A DNA stretch of 61,867 nucleotides from an uncultured Veillonella sp. (GCA_900757715.1 CAAEOZ010000007.1:1-61867), one strand, 5' to 3'. Counted from the first letter of the stretch, positions 9,189 to 18,364 are shown. Notes: a model not told the origin generated them from the letters alone. Made by a program: numbers and translations.

Positions 9189-9860
9189 TTATTTTTCGTC
9201 TCGTTTACGATATACGATGAACGGACGTGTTAAGTAGTTGAGTGGAACACTCAAGCAGTGTACCAAACGGCTGAATGGGAAGATAATAGCAACCACCATC
9301 CATGCCAACATGTGGAATTTAAACATGAATGGCACGCCTTCCATCAAGGATGGATCAGGCATAAAGGATAGTAAGCTACGGAACCATGGGCCGATGGATA
9401 CACGGTAGTCAAAAAAGCCAGATGCATTAAGCAATGTACCAGCCATACCACTAAAGATAGCTAATGTTAAGAATAAATATAACCATTTATCAAGGCCAGA
9501 TGTATTTACTTTCATAGCAAGTACAGTAAAGCGACGTTTCATCAAGAGCAAGAAACCAACGATGAAGATGATACCCGCTACAGCACCCATATATAATGCA
9601 CCTTCATGGTACATATGGTCATTGATACCCAAAGCTGCAGTCCAAGCTTTAGGCACTAATACACCTACTACGTGACCGCCGATAACGCATAGCAAACCAA
9701 AGTGGAACAATGGATTGGCAATACGTAATTGTTTTTTCTCTAAAAATTCACTTGATTTTGTAGTCCAGTTTCTTTCAAAGTAGAAGAAACGAACAAGTGT
9801 GCCTACGATTAAGAAGGTAAACGCAATATATGGCAAAGCGCCCCATAAAAATAGATTCAT
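9189..9860 (-). CDS. narI: Respiratory nitrate reductase gamma subunit
   Basis: Membrane cytochrome b subunit of 223 residues with five helices that takes electrons from quinol and passes them to NarH. His53 and His63 in one pair, and His183 and His201 in the other, match the four axial heme ligands of the family. It is last in narGHJI; its ATG overlaps the narJ stop by 4 bp. A strong terminator follows. Menaquinol is the likely donor in this anaerobe (inferred). Confidence 0.95.
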   Translation of the reverse strand: MNLFLWGALPYIAFTFLIVGTLVRFFYFERNWTTKSSEFLEKKQLRIANPLFHFGLLCVIGGHVVGVLVPKAWTAALGINDHMYHEGALYMGAVAGIIFIVGFLLLMKRRFTVLAMKVNTSGLDKWLYLFLTLAIFSGMAGTLLNASGFFDYRVSIGPWFRSLLSFMPDPSLMEGVPFMFKFHMLAWMVVAIIFPFSRLVHCLSVPLNYLTRPFIVYRKRDEK

Positions 9861-10381
9861 CGTGCACCGTCCTCCAATCCATTTGCAACCGACAATATGA
9901 TATCAAATAAGAATGCATAGGTCAGTTTTGCTTCGATCAATCGATCCCTAATATATTCTAGCTTTGGTTTACAATAATCATACACTTCACGAGCCTTTTC
10001 AGGTTCGATAACAGCGCATAACTCTAGAATAGCTGGAATATAGTCAGGCATCTCCTTTGGTAAATCATAGCCATTTTCTAGGAAGAAGGCTTTATATTTA
10101 ACGAGTTCCTCTGCTTGTTCCCCTGTACCTTGCAATTCATAAGTTGATAAGTACATCGTTGTATTACGACTGAAGTCAAAGATACGTACGTATTGGTCTT
10201 CAAAGGCCTTACGATCCGTTTCTTCAATGTAATCAAAGAACTCTAACAATCCTTGACGAAGCTGAGGATGCTCAACAGAGCGAGTATCCTCTTTCCATTC
10301 ACCAAGTTCATTGTACCAAGATTCATCTGGATACCGAAGCAAAAAAGAAGCAATGAGAGCTATTTTTTGTGCATCATCCAT
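9857..10381 (-). CDS. narJ: Nitrate reductase assembly chaperone
   Basis: A 174-residue TorD/NarJ-family chaperone needed for molybdenum cofactor and FeS loading of NarGH before membrane docking. The fold is all-helical, and the region near residue 10 reads FLLRYPDESW, typical of NarJ. I chose the ATG at 10,381, which overlaps the narH stop by 8 bp; a longer version starting at 10,414 would run further into narH. Tight overlaps on both sides imply translational coupling. Confidence 0.93.
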   Translation of the reverse strand: MDDAQKIALIASFLLRYPDESWYNELGEWKEDTRSVEHPQLRQGLLEFFDYIEETDRKAFEDQYVRIFDFSRNTTMYLSTYELQGTGEQAEELVKYKAFFLENGYDLPKEMPDYIPAILELCAVIEPEKAREVYDYCKPKLEYIRDRLIEAKLTYAFLFDIILSVANGLEDGAR

Positions 10382-11807
10382 TATGGCAACCCCCTGTCGG
10401 GCATGCAAAGCCACGATTGTGTTGCATTTCTAAGCGACCTTCACGAGATACGTTAACATCAGATGGGATAACAAAACGATCATTATATTTAGACAATGCT
10501 AACAATTTGTACATAGCATACATTTGCTCTTCTGTAAGATCTACTTCGTGAGCGATTGCTTCATCACCTGTCTCACGGCGACGCATGTATTCACGCATAT
10601 CGAGAATGCGTTGTAATACACGAGCTAAAATATCTGTATTACCAGCAGTAAACATATTAGCCAAGTATTGTACAGGCACGCGCATTTCATGTGCATCTGG
10701 CAAGTATACATCAGATGTTACACGTTGTAAGATTGGGCTGAGCGGTGGCACATACCAAACCATTGGTAATGTGCGATACTCTGGATGCAACGGCAACGCA
10801 ACGCCCCATTCTTTTACAAGCTTGTAAACAGGAGATTTTTTAGCTGCTTTCAAGAATGCTTCAGAGATACCCGCTTCACGAGCGGCTTTAATAACCTCTG
10901 GATCATTAGGATCCAAAATTAAATCTACTGTATTTTGGTAAATTTCTTGTTCATCCTTAGTAGATGCCATTTCTTGAACTTTATCCATATCGTATAAAAC
11001 TACACCAACATAGCGCATACGACCTACGCATGTTTCAGCGCAGATTTGAGGCAAGCCATTTTCCAAACGAGGATAACAGAATACGCATTTTTCAGCTTTG
11101 TTTGTTTCCCAGTTATAGAAGATTTTTTTGTATGGACAAGATGGAACGCAATGTCTCCAACCGCGGCATACATCTTGGGAAACAAGTACAACACCATCTT
11201 CATCACGCTTATAGATGGCACCGGATGGACATGCCGCTACACATGCAGGATTTAAACAGTGGTTACAAAGACGTGGTAAATAACGCATAAATACTTCTTC
11301 GTAGTCAAATACGATATCGTCACTCATCTTAGCCAAGTTCACATCTTCTCGTGCATGATGACCTCCAGCCAAATCATCATCCCAGTTAGGACCCCATGTT
11401 ACTTCCATTTTTTGCTTTGTTAGCAAGGAACGAGGACGTGCTACGGGTTGATTATTTTTACGACCGGTATGAATCAATGTTTCATAATCGTATGTCCAAG
11501 GTTCAAAGTAATCCGTAATTTCTGGTTGCTCTGGATGATAGAACAACTTCATCAATCGAGAACCTTTAGAACCTGTGGAAAGCGCCAAATTACCGCTTTT
11601 ATCGAGAGTCCAGCCACCCTTCCATTTTTCTTGGTTTTCCCAATTACGTGGGTAACCTACGCCAGGGCGGGTTTCCACGTTATTAAAGTACATATATTCC
11701 GCGCCTTCGCGGTTCGTCCATGTATTTTTACAAGTAATAGAGCATGTATGACAGCCTAAGCACTTGTCCAAATTTAGGACCATGGATACTTGAGCTTTAA
11801 TCTTCAA
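10374..11807 (-). CDS. narH: Respiratory nitrate reductase beta subunit
   Basis: Iron-sulfur electron-transfer subunit of 477 residues. The first cluster motif is C16-x2-C19-x2-C22-x3-C26, at the same numbers as E. coli NarH. The central cluster motifs CNHCLNPAC and CRGWRHCVPSCP are present; the Trp in CRGWRHC replaces a cysteine and gives the [3Fe-4S] cluster known for NarH. It overlaps the narG stop by 11 bp and the narJ start by 8 bp. It relays electrons from NarI hemes to the NarG FS0 cluster. Confidence 0.96.
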   Translation of the reverse strand: MKIKAQVSMVLNLDKCLGCHTCSITCKNTWTNREGAEYMYFNNVETRPGVGYPRNWENQEKWKGGWTLDKSGNLALSTGSKGSRLMKLFYHPEQPEITDYFEPWTYDYETLIHTGRKNNQPVARPRSLLTKQKMEVTWGPNWDDDLAGGHHAREDVNLAKMSDDIVFDYEEVFMRYLPRLCNHCLNPACVAACPSGAIYKRDEDGVVLVSQDVCRGWRHCVPSCPYKKIFYNWETNKAEKCVFCYPRLENGLPQICAETCVGRMRYVGVVLYDMDKVQEMASTKDEQEIYQNTVDLILDPNDPEVIKAAREAGISEAFLKAAKKSPVYKLVKEWGVALPLHPEYRTLPMVWYVPPLSPILQRVTSDVYLPDAHEMRVPVQYLANMFTAGNTDILARVLQRILDMREYMRRRETGDEAIAHEVDLTEEQMYAMYKLLALSKYNDRFVIPSDVNVSREGRLEMQHNRGFACPTGGCHNG

Positions 11808-14800
11808 GCCAATCCACCTCCTTCAATTTACGAGCCACAATTGTCATATCACGTTGGTTACCAGTTGGACCATAGTAATTAAAACCATAGCTCAATTGAC
11901 CGTAACCGCCAATCATGTGGGTTGGCTTCATGTGAATATGTGTTGGTGCATTATGTGTACCACCGCGACGATCTTTCTTAACTTGCGTACCAGGAACGTT
12001 GATGTGACGGTCTTGAGAGTGATGCATATAAGAAATGCCACGAGGAATACGTGGAGATACAACCGCACGAGCTGCAACTACACCATTTTTATTGAATGCT
12101 TCTACCCAGTCATTATCTTTAACACCAATTTCTGCTGCATCATCTTCGTTGAGCCAAATTGTTTGGCCACCACGGAATAATGTTAACATTTGTTGGCTAT
12201 CAAAATACATACTATGTGTAGACCACTTATTATGTGGTGTTAAGTATTTCAATGTAATTTCTGGGATACCTTCTTGTTTATAATCACCTTGTACTGGTTT
12301 ATATGATAATACAGGTTTATACAATGCCATAGCTTCGCCATAGTCGCGCATCATTTCATGATCACAATAGAACGATTGACGACCTGTTACAGTACGGAAT
12401 GGTACCTTATCTTCTGTAGATGTTGTAAATGGAGAATAACGACGGTTTTTATCGTTCTTACCAGTACTTGTTACAGAGCTAATGATAAAGCGTGGTTGAC
12501 GAACCATGTCATCGAAGGTAATTTTTTCTTGTTCACGACCTTTTGCATTCTTTTCAAGCCCAGAAAGACCTGTTTTATCTTCCATAGCTTTCCAAGAACG
12601 AACGGCTAATTTACCATTTGTACAAGAGGATAATGTTAATACCACATTACAAGCTTCCTTACATTCGTAGATGCTTGGACGACCATGAGAAATAAAGTCT
12701 GGATTATCAATCGTACCATTTTGAGCATACAATGTTTGATATTCGTCAGATACATCCCAAGCCAAACCGTGCGCACCCATTTTATTTTCAATATTAGGTC
12801 CCAATGCGATATATTTTTCAAAGATTTGACTATAATCCCGTTTTACATGAACAAGGTTCGGCATTGTTTTACCAGGAATTGGTTCACATTCGCCTTTACT
12901 CCAATCAAGAACTTTACCTTCTGGTTGCGCTACTTCGCCTGGACTATCATGGCCAAGTGGGGTAGCTACAATATCTTCATATTCTGTAAAGCCAGATTCT
13001 TTTGCTACGCGAGATACTGTTTCTGCAAGGGTGCGGAATGTATCCCAGTCGGATTTAGTTTCCCATGCGCAATCAACAGCTGCTTGGAATACATGTACAT
13101 ATGGATGCATGTCCGTAGAAGACAAGTCTTCTTTTTCATACCATGTAGCTGCGGGGAACACGATATCAGAATATAAACCTGTAGACGCCATACGGAAGTC
13201 GATATCAATTAAGAGATCAAGCTTACCCGCACCATCTGCTTCACGCCATTTAATTTCTTCTGGGCGTGTAGGAGCATCATCATCTTCCAATACGGCATTT
13301 TTTGTGCCTAATAAATGTTTCAAGAAGTATTCGTGGCCTTTAGAAGAAGAACCGATAAGGTTCGCACGCCATACAAACAAGTTACGTGGATGGTTTTCTT
13401 TAGCTGCTGGATCCTCTACACAGAATTGTAAATCTTTATTTTTCAAGGCTTGTGCCACATATTGGTTGATTTCCGCTTCTGTACTAGCACCGGCTGCACG
13501 AGCATCATTAATCAATTCTTGGCTACCTTTATTGAAAGTAGGATAGGATGGCAACCAACCTAAACGAGCTGCTAAGACGTTGTAATCCCCAGGATGACGA
13601 TAGCGAGGTTTAGCCAATTTAGATACGCGGTCTGCCAAGTCGATGCAGTCAGAACGATATTGTTCTGTAGCAAAGTAGAACCAAGATGTACCATTTTGCA
13701 AACGAGGAGCCTTACTCCAGTCATTGGCAGTCATGATACCACCCCAACCTTCAACAGGACGAAGCTTTTCTTGACCTACGTAGTGGGCCCAACCACCGCC
13801 GTTAACGCCTTCTGTACCACAGAACATGATAAGGTTCAAAATAGTACGGTAAATAACATCGGCATGGTACCAGTGGTTGATACCACCGCCCATGATAATC
13901 ATGGAACGACCTTTCGTTTTTTCCGCATTATCTGCAAATTCACGTGCTGTAGCAATAGCAATGTCCGCTTTTACGCCAGTGATTTTTTCTTGCCATGTAG
14001 GTGTATAAGGTGTGTCGTCAGTGTAAGCTGTCGCTACCTCACCACCGATACCGCGGTCAATACCGTAGTTAGCAAGAATGAGATCGTATACAGTAGTCAC
14101 TTTCACAGGACCATCAACAGTTTGTACTGTAATAGTTGGAATAGCGCGTTCAATAATACCTTCGTGTTCTTCATCACCAAAGTACGGTAACTTAACAACA
14201 GTCACGTCTTCACGTTGATCAAATACGGACAAGCGAGGATCAATTTTAGCTCCTGTATCACGATTTTCAAGTCGTAAATTCCATTTTTGTGGGTTCGTGT
14301 GACGTTCACCCATTGTACCATTAGGTACAACGATTTCATTTGTTAATTCATCAATCAATACCATTTGGAAGTCAGCGCCTTCCTCTTGGCGACCTAAGTC
14401 CTTAGCATTCAAGAAACGGCCTGGTTGAACTGTGCCGTTGATATCTTCAACGCGTACAAGGAATGGCATATCTGTGAACTCTTTTGCATACTCTTTGAAG
14501 TATGGAGTTTCTTTGTCGATGTAATATTCTTTTAGGATAACGTGACCCATTGCCATTGCAAGAGCCGCATCGGTACCAGCTTTTACATTGAGCCATGCAT
14601 CGGAAGAAGTTGTAGATTCCGCATAGTCAGGAGACACGGATACTACTTTAGTACCTTTATAACGAACCTCTGTCAAGAAGTGAGCATCTGGCGTACGAGT
14701 CAACGGTACGTTAGAACCCCACGTCATGATGTAACCAGCATTATACCAGTCACCAGATTCAGGTGTATCAGTTTGTTCACCCCAAACTTGAGGGCTGGAA

Positions 14801-15474
14801 GGTGGCAAATCGGCATACCAGTCATAGAAGGACAATGGTGTGCCACCCATCAAGTTAAGGAAACGAGCCCCTGCTGCATAGGACAACATGGACATCGCAG
14901 GAATTACAGAGAAGCCTGCGTTGCGGTCAGGGCCATATGTTTTTGCTGTATATAGTAAGGATGCTGCAGTAATTTCTGTTGCTTCATCCCATGTGGAGCG
15001 CACAAAGCCACCCATACCACGGGCTGACTTATATTTTTTCGCTTTTTCAGGATCTTCTACGATAGATTTCCAAGCTTCGATTGGATTCTTAGCATTCTTC
15101 TTCGCTTCTCTCCAAAGCTCAGCCAATTCGCCACGTACATAAGGATATTTTACGCGCAAAGGGCTATAAAGATACCAAGAGAATGTCGCACCACGAGGGC
15201 ACCCACGTGGTTCATAATCTGGCATATCATCTGGTGTTTCAGGGTAGTCAATTGCTTGATTTTCCCAGGCTACAACACCGTTTTTAACATAAATATTCCA
15301 GCTACAAGAACCAGTACAGTTTACGCCATGCGTTGTGCGGACAACTTTATCGTAAGACCAACGGTCACGATAATAATTTTCCCATTCACGACCTCCATCT
15401 TCTGTGATTTGATGGCCGTTTGGAGATACTTCCTTCTTGCGAAGAAACTTAAACTTTTGAGACAACAAGCTCAT
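11797..15474 (-). CDS. narG: Respiratory nitrate reductase alpha subunit (Mo-bisMGD catalytic subunit)
   Basis: Catalytic subunit of 1225 residues that reduces nitrate to nitrite on the cytoplasmic face. FS0 cluster ligands His49, Cys53, Cys57 and Cys92 and the molybdenum ligand Asp222 (in DWYADLPP) fall at the E. coli NarG positions. No twin-arginine leader is present, which fits the cytoplasm-facing type. AAGGAGG lies 8 bp before the ATG. A strong terminator hairpin sits only about 24-61 bp upstream, with no room for a promoter after it, so expression seems to depend on read-through from the regulator gene. Confidence 0.97.
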   Translation of the reverse strand: MSLLSQKFKFLRKKEVSPNGHQITEDGGREWENYYRDRWSYDKVVRTTHGVNCTGSCSWNIYVKNGVVAWENQAIDYPETPDDMPDYEPRGCPRGATFSWYLYSPLRVKYPYVRGELAELWREAKKNAKNPIEAWKSIVEDPEKAKKYKSARGMGGFVRSTWDEATEITAASLLYTAKTYGPDRNAGFSVIPAMSMLSYAAGARFLNLMGGTPLSFYDWYADLPPSSPQVWGEQTDTPESGDWYNAGYIMTWGSNVPLTRTPDAHFLTEVRYKGTKVVSVSPDYAESTTSSDAWLNVKAGTDAALAMAMGHVILKEYYIDKETPYFKEYAKEFTDMPFLVRVEDINGTVQPGRFLNAKDLGRQEEGADFQMVLIDELTNEIVVPNGTMGERHTNPQKWNLRLENRDTGAKIDPRLSVFDQREDVTVVKLPYFGDEEHEGIIERAIPTITVQTVDGPVKVTTVYDLILANYGIDRGIGGEVATAYTDDTPYTPTWQEKITGVKADIAIATAREFADNAEKTKGRSMIIMGGGINHWYHADVIYRTILNLIMFCGTEGVNGGGWAHYVGQEKLRPVEGWGGIMTANDWSKAPRLQNGTSWFYFATEQYRSDCIDLADRVSKLAKPRYRHPGDYNVLAARLGWLPSYPTFNKGSQELINDARAAGASTEAEINQYVAQALKNKDLQFCVEDPAAKENHPRNLFVWRANLIGSSSKGHEYFLKHLLGTKNAVLEDDDAPTRPEEIKWREADGAGKLDLLIDIDFRMASTGLYSDIVFPAATWYEKEDLSSTDMHPYVHVFQAAVDCAWETKSDWDTFRTLAETVSRVAKESGFTEYEDIVATPLGHDSPGEVAQPEGKVLDWSKGECEPIPGKTMPNLVHVKRDYSQIFEKYIALGPNIENKMGAHGLAWDVSDEYQTLYAQNGTIDNPDFISHGRPSIYECKEACNVVLTLSSCTNGKLAVRSWKAMEDKTGLSGLEKNAKGREQEKITFDDMVRQPRFIISSVTSTGKNDKNRRYSPFTTSTEDKVPFRTVTGRQSFYCDHEMMRDYGEAMALYKPVLSYKPVQGDYKQEGIPEITLKYLTPHNKWSTHSMYFDSQQMLTLFRGGQTIWLNEDDAAEIGVKDNDWVEAFNKNGVVAARAVVSPRIPRGISYMHHSQDRHINVPGTQVKKDRRGGTHNAPTHIHMKPTHMIGGYGQLSYGFNYYGPTGNQRDMTIVARKLKEVDWLED

Positions 15475-15497
15475 CTCGTGTCCTCCTTCAAAACTAC

Positions 15498-15535
15498 AAA
15501 AAAATCCCTTGTGCTAGATGTGCTAACACAAGGGA
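15498..15535 (-). terminator. Strong intrinsic terminator between the Crp/Fnr gene and narG
   Basis: Read leftward, TCCCTTGTG and CACAAGGGA form 9 bp, extendable by four more pairs to a 5-nt loop, then T7. It fills most of the 71-bp gap between the regulator stop (15,546) and the narG start (15,474). Any narGHJI transcript must pass through it or start inside the last 23 bp. Confidence 0.88.
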
Positions 15536-15545
15536 GAAAATCCTG

Positions 15546-16232
15546 TTATTCGATATTACTAATATTAGGGTCAATACCATCAACCTCTAAATCAAGTAAT
15601 CCGATTAAAGCGTCAAAATCACAGATTACTAGATGGTGTTTGTCATAGGCTACATAGCCTAACTTACGTAACTCACTTAACATGCGATTTAAACTTTCTC
15701 TTGATGTGGCAGCAAACTCAGCCAATTCTTGATTTGTTAGGGCAATATCAATAAAGATACCATCCTCGCGCTTTACACCATAACTATTGGCTAAGCGCAA
15801 CAAAGTAGAATAGAATGCTCCCTTCTTGCCGTAAAGTAGCAAGTCCCGGTATTTTGCCTGTTGACGACGCATATGTAAAGTGTAGATTTTCATCATTGCA
15901 ATAGCCAATGAATGGTCTTTTGCAATAGCCCCTTCCAACACATCATAGCGTATACAATAAACAGAGCAATCCTCCCGAGCAATGGCGTTGAACACATATG
16001 TTCTAGTGTTCTCCTCATACAACGGAACCTCACCAATTACATTATTCGGCCCTACTAAACGCAACGCAAAAATGTGTCCGCTAGCTTCGAACTTCTTAAT
16101 GCTCATTCTACCTTTTACTACTACGTAAAAGTATTCTGCCTTGTCCCCCTCACGGAAGAGAAAATCACCTTTTTTAAGATGTAGTTCCTCACCCGGCAAA
16201 GCAAGCAATTGGTTAATTAAATTTTGATCCAT
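15546..16232 (-). CDS. Crp/Fnr-family transcriptional regulator of the nitrate locus
   Basis: A 228-residue regulator with an N-terminal cyclic-nucleotide-binding-like beta roll (about residues 5-115), a long dimer helix and a C-terminal winged helix-turn-helix (about 160-210). It lacks the N-terminal cysteine cluster of oxygen-sensing FNR. The recognition helix reads SRESLNR, matching the Arg-Glu-x3-Arg pattern of E. coli CRP rather than the Glu-x2-Ser-Arg of FNR, so TGTGA-type half sites are expected. Such a site lies about 135 bp upstream. The start at 16,232 has GGAG 10 bp upstream; a longer reading adds 13 residues. Its signal (heme-NO, redox or a nucleotide) is unknown. Confidence 0.82.
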   Translation of the reverse strand: MDQNLINQLLALPGEELHLKKGDFLFREGDKAEYFYVVVKGRMSIKKFEASGHIFALRLVGPNNVIGEVPLYEENTRTYVFNAIAREDCSVYCIRYDVLEGAIAKDHSLAIAMMKIYTLHMRRQQAKYRDLLLYGKKGAFYSTLLRLANSYGVKREDGIFIDIALTNQELAEFAATSRESLNRMLSELRKLGYVAYDKHHLVICDFDALIGLLDLEVDGIDPNISNIE

Positions 16233-16604
16233 ACCATTATCACTCCACAGTACTTTTATAACAAAATCCATTAGTTATACTAATCTATTTATAGTAAAAG
16301 CACGTATACTATATACTTTTTCGTATATATATGATTATTATAACTTATTAATTTCAGAATATGTGTGTTTTACATCACATTCACAAAAAAAATTACACTA
16401 TATAATATATCTGTGATGTAAGACATTGAAAAATATTAACGCTACAATAATTATAACGCAATTTTGTAAGTAAATCGAATGCTTTCTATGGAAATTCTTT
16501 AGATTTTACTATATATATATATACTATATATATATATAGTATATATAATCTTATATATTTTTCTTGTCTACGTGTATAGTTGTTACAGTAAGGAGAAGTT
16601 CAAA
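16233..16604. other. Divergent promoter region of the Crp/Fnr gene and narK
   Basis: This 372-bp AT-rich stretch contains the CRP-type site above and a run of alternating TA at about 16,508-16,550 that forms long AT palindromes (ACTATATATA and its mirror). Several TATAAT-like hexamers lie in that run, 60-100 bp before narK. No gene is seen. Confidence 0.5.
16364..16379. promoter_or_regulatory. CRP-type operator in the divergent regulator/narK promoter region
   Basis: The 16 bases TGTGTTTTACATCACA match the TGTGA-N6-TCACA consensus at 9 of 10 defined positions. A further TGTGATGTAA at 16,412-16,421 forms an inverted repeat with TTACATCACA (16,370-16,379), with centres 42 bp apart, about four helical turns. 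Two helically phased sites would suit one regulator serving both divergent genes. Binding is inferred. Confidence 0.6.
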
Positions 16605-17942
16605 ATGAACGAACTAAAAATGCCTCAAGTAGGTGCAAGCCGCAGCGAAATCGTGGCTAATTGGCAACCGGAGAATCCGGAATTTTGGGAAAAGTTTGGC
16701 AAAAAAATTGCTAAACAAAACCTCGTTATATCCACTATTGCCTTAACACTTTCATTCTGTGTTTGGTATTTATGGGCAACCATTGCGGCTCAGCTAAATA
16801 GCGCTGGATTTAACTTTACTACTGATCAATTATTTACATTGGCTGCCTTACCAGGCCTAGTAGGTGCCACATTGCGATTTGTATACACATACATGCCAGC
16901 ACTGTTAGGCGGTAAAAACTGGACATTTATTTCCACAATTATCTTATTAGTTCCTGTTGTGTGGCTCGGCTTTGCTGTACAAGATACAACAACTTCTTAT
17001 GCGACATTTATGATTTTAACAGCCCTTATCGGTTTAGCAGGTGCCAACTTCTCATCCTCTATGGCATACATTGGTAACTTCTTCCCTAAATCTGAAAAAG
17101 GCACAGCTCTTGGTATCAACGGTGGCGTTGGTAATCTTGGTATTTCTGTAATCTACTTCCTAGCTCCATTTGCTATGGGATCTGCGGCTTTAGGTAGTGT
17201 ATTTGGTGTAACGCCAACAATTATTAAGGGCAACGCAGTATATCTAGCTAATGCAGCTTTCATGTGGGTTGTACCTCTTGTTGTTATCCTTGCATTGATG
17301 ACTCGCTTCATGGATAACCTACCTCTAGAAAAACCAAATCCTAAAAACCTCGTACAAATCTTTGGTAACAAGCACACATGGGCACTAACATTGCTCTATA
17401 CATGTTCTTTCGGTGCATTCTCTGGTTACGCAGCAGCACTTGGTCTATTAGTAGGCAAAGAATTCCCTGAAATTCCATTTGCTTCTATCGCATTTGTAGG
17501 TCCACTCGTAGCAGGTGCCCTTCGTCCTGTGGGTGGTTGGTTAGCAGATAAAATCAATAGTGGTACAAAAGTTACCTTTATTAGTCTTATCGGCTTATGT
17601 GCATCCACCGCATTAATTGCAGTTGGTGTAGATATGCACAACTTCCCATTCTTCTTTGCAATGTCCGTATTAACCTTTGTATGCTGTGGTTTTGCTACCG
17701 GTGCAACATTCCGTATGATTCCACACGTATTTGGCAATCCATTGCTCTCCTCTTTAATTACAGGTTTCGTAGCCGCTGTAGCTGCATATGGTGCCTTCAT
17801 TACACCTAAAATCTTCGGCTTTGTATATTCCATGTTCGGCAATATTCACCCAGCCTTTGCTGTATTACTTGCGTTCAACCTTGTAACAGTAGCGGTGTGC
17901 TACTGGTTCTATGTGCGTAAAAGCGCAAACATGAACGTATAA
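16605..17942 (+). CDS. narK: Nitrate/nitrite transporter, NarK type
   Basis: Twelve-helix MFS protein of 445 residues that moves nitrate in and nitrite out. The nitrate-signature stretches GANFSSSMAYIGNFFPKSEKG and GINGGVGNLGIS in helix 5 and the following loop, and a second glycine-rich motif in the C-terminal half, are typical of NarK/NasA. AAGGAGAAG sits 9 bp before the ATG at 16,605; a GTG 11 codons earlier has no ribosome binding site. It is divergent from the regulator and so probably controlled together with narGHJI. Confidence 0.92.
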   Translation: MNELKMPQVGASRSEIVANWQPENPEFWEKFGKKIAKQNLVISTIALTLSFCVWYLWATIAAQLNSAGFNFTTDQLFTLAALPGLVGATLRFVYTYMPALLGGKNWTFISTIILLVPVVWLGFAVQDTTTSYATFMILTALIGLAGANFSSSMAYIGNFFPKSEKGTALGINGGVGNLGISVIYFLAPFAMGSAALGSVFGVTPTIIKGNAVYLANAAFMWVVPLVVILALMTRFMDNLPLEKPNPKNLVQIFGNKHTWALTLLYTCSFGAFSGYAAALGLLVGKEFPEIPFASIAFVGPLVAGALRPVGGWLADKINSGTKVTFISLIGLCASTALIAVGVDMHNFPFFFAMSVLTFVCCGFATGATFRMIPHVFGNPLLSSLITGFVAAVAAYGAFITPKIFGFVYSMFGNIHPAFAVLLAFNLVTVAVCYWFYVRKSANMNV

Positions 17943-17978
17943 GATGTAACAGAAACTATAATTTACAACCAAATAAGG

Positions 17979-18076
17979 TAATAAAAGACTCCCTCAACAA
18001 TCCTCCATGCGAATTAGTTCTGCGGCCATAGGCCTTGAACACGCAAGTCGGATTTTATGAGGGAGTTCTTTTATTA
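17979..18076 (+). terminator. Long terminator hairpin after narK
   Basis: An 18-19 bp stem (17,979-17,996 with 18,058-18,076, one bulge) encloses a 60-nt loop and ends in CTTTTATTA. The loop carries AAGTCGGAT near its 3' side, a motif repeated in the next hairpin. Confidence 0.8.
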
Positions 18077-18145
18077 AAAACTAGATGTGTATTAGCATTT
18101 TAGCAAAATATAAATTATAGTTTCTATTATCTAAGTGGGAAGGAA

Positions 18146-18176
18146 GAACCTCGTAAGTCGGATCGATGCGGGGTTC
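18146..18176 (+). terminator. Second hairpin with the AAGTCGGAT loop motif
   Basis: GAACCTCG pairs with CGGGGTTC (one G-T pair) and is followed by TCTTTTATA. The loop contains GTAAGTCGGAT, like the hairpin just upstream. It may be a partial duplicate of the narK terminator. Confidence 0.5.
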
Positions 18177-18297
18177 TCTTTTATAAAAATATAGTCATGA
18201 ATAAGATAATCAAATATAGTGAATTATATTTTACACAGTACAGTGCGTATACAAAATTTTCTGTTCAAAATTATACCCTTCATTTTAAGGGAAGAAA

Positions 18298-18320
18298 AAT
18301 GGACTGCTAAGCAGTCCATT
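18298..18320. terminator. Short perfect hairpin
   Basis: AATGGACTGC and GCAGTCCATT form a 10-bp stem with a TAA loop. It lies between the narK terminators and the antitoxin promoter, so in the leftward direction it can terminate the toxin message. Confidence 0.6.
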
Positions 18321-18329
18321 CATTTTAAT

Positions 18330-18358
18330 TTGACGATATATATCTTTATCTCTATAAT
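18330..18358 (+). promoter_or_regulatory. Consensus promoter for the putative antisense antitoxin RNA
   Basis: TTGACG at 18,330-18,335 and TATAAT at 18,353-18,358 are spaced by 17 bp. It drives rightward transcription into the 3' end of the leftward toxin gene; no rightward ORF follows. Confidence 0.75.
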
Positions 18359-18364
18359 ATAAAT

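Noticed and set aside
11024..11290. Extra small genes within narH
   Set aside because: Overlapping frames on both strands inside a fully conserved FeS subunit; no start signals.
12685..14190. Rightward reading frames of 130-200 codons inside narG and narH
   Set aside because: They are on the strand opposite to highly conserved nitrate reductase genes, with odd amino-acid content and no ribosome binding sites.
15505..15535. CRP-type operator TTGTG...CACAA before narG
   Set aside because: The arms are too far apart for the 16-bp CRP/FNR pattern and are fully explained by the terminator stem.
15546..16232. Oxygen-sensing FNR with a [4Fe-4S] cluster
   Set aside because: The N-terminal cysteine cluster is missing, and the recognition helix is CRP-like.
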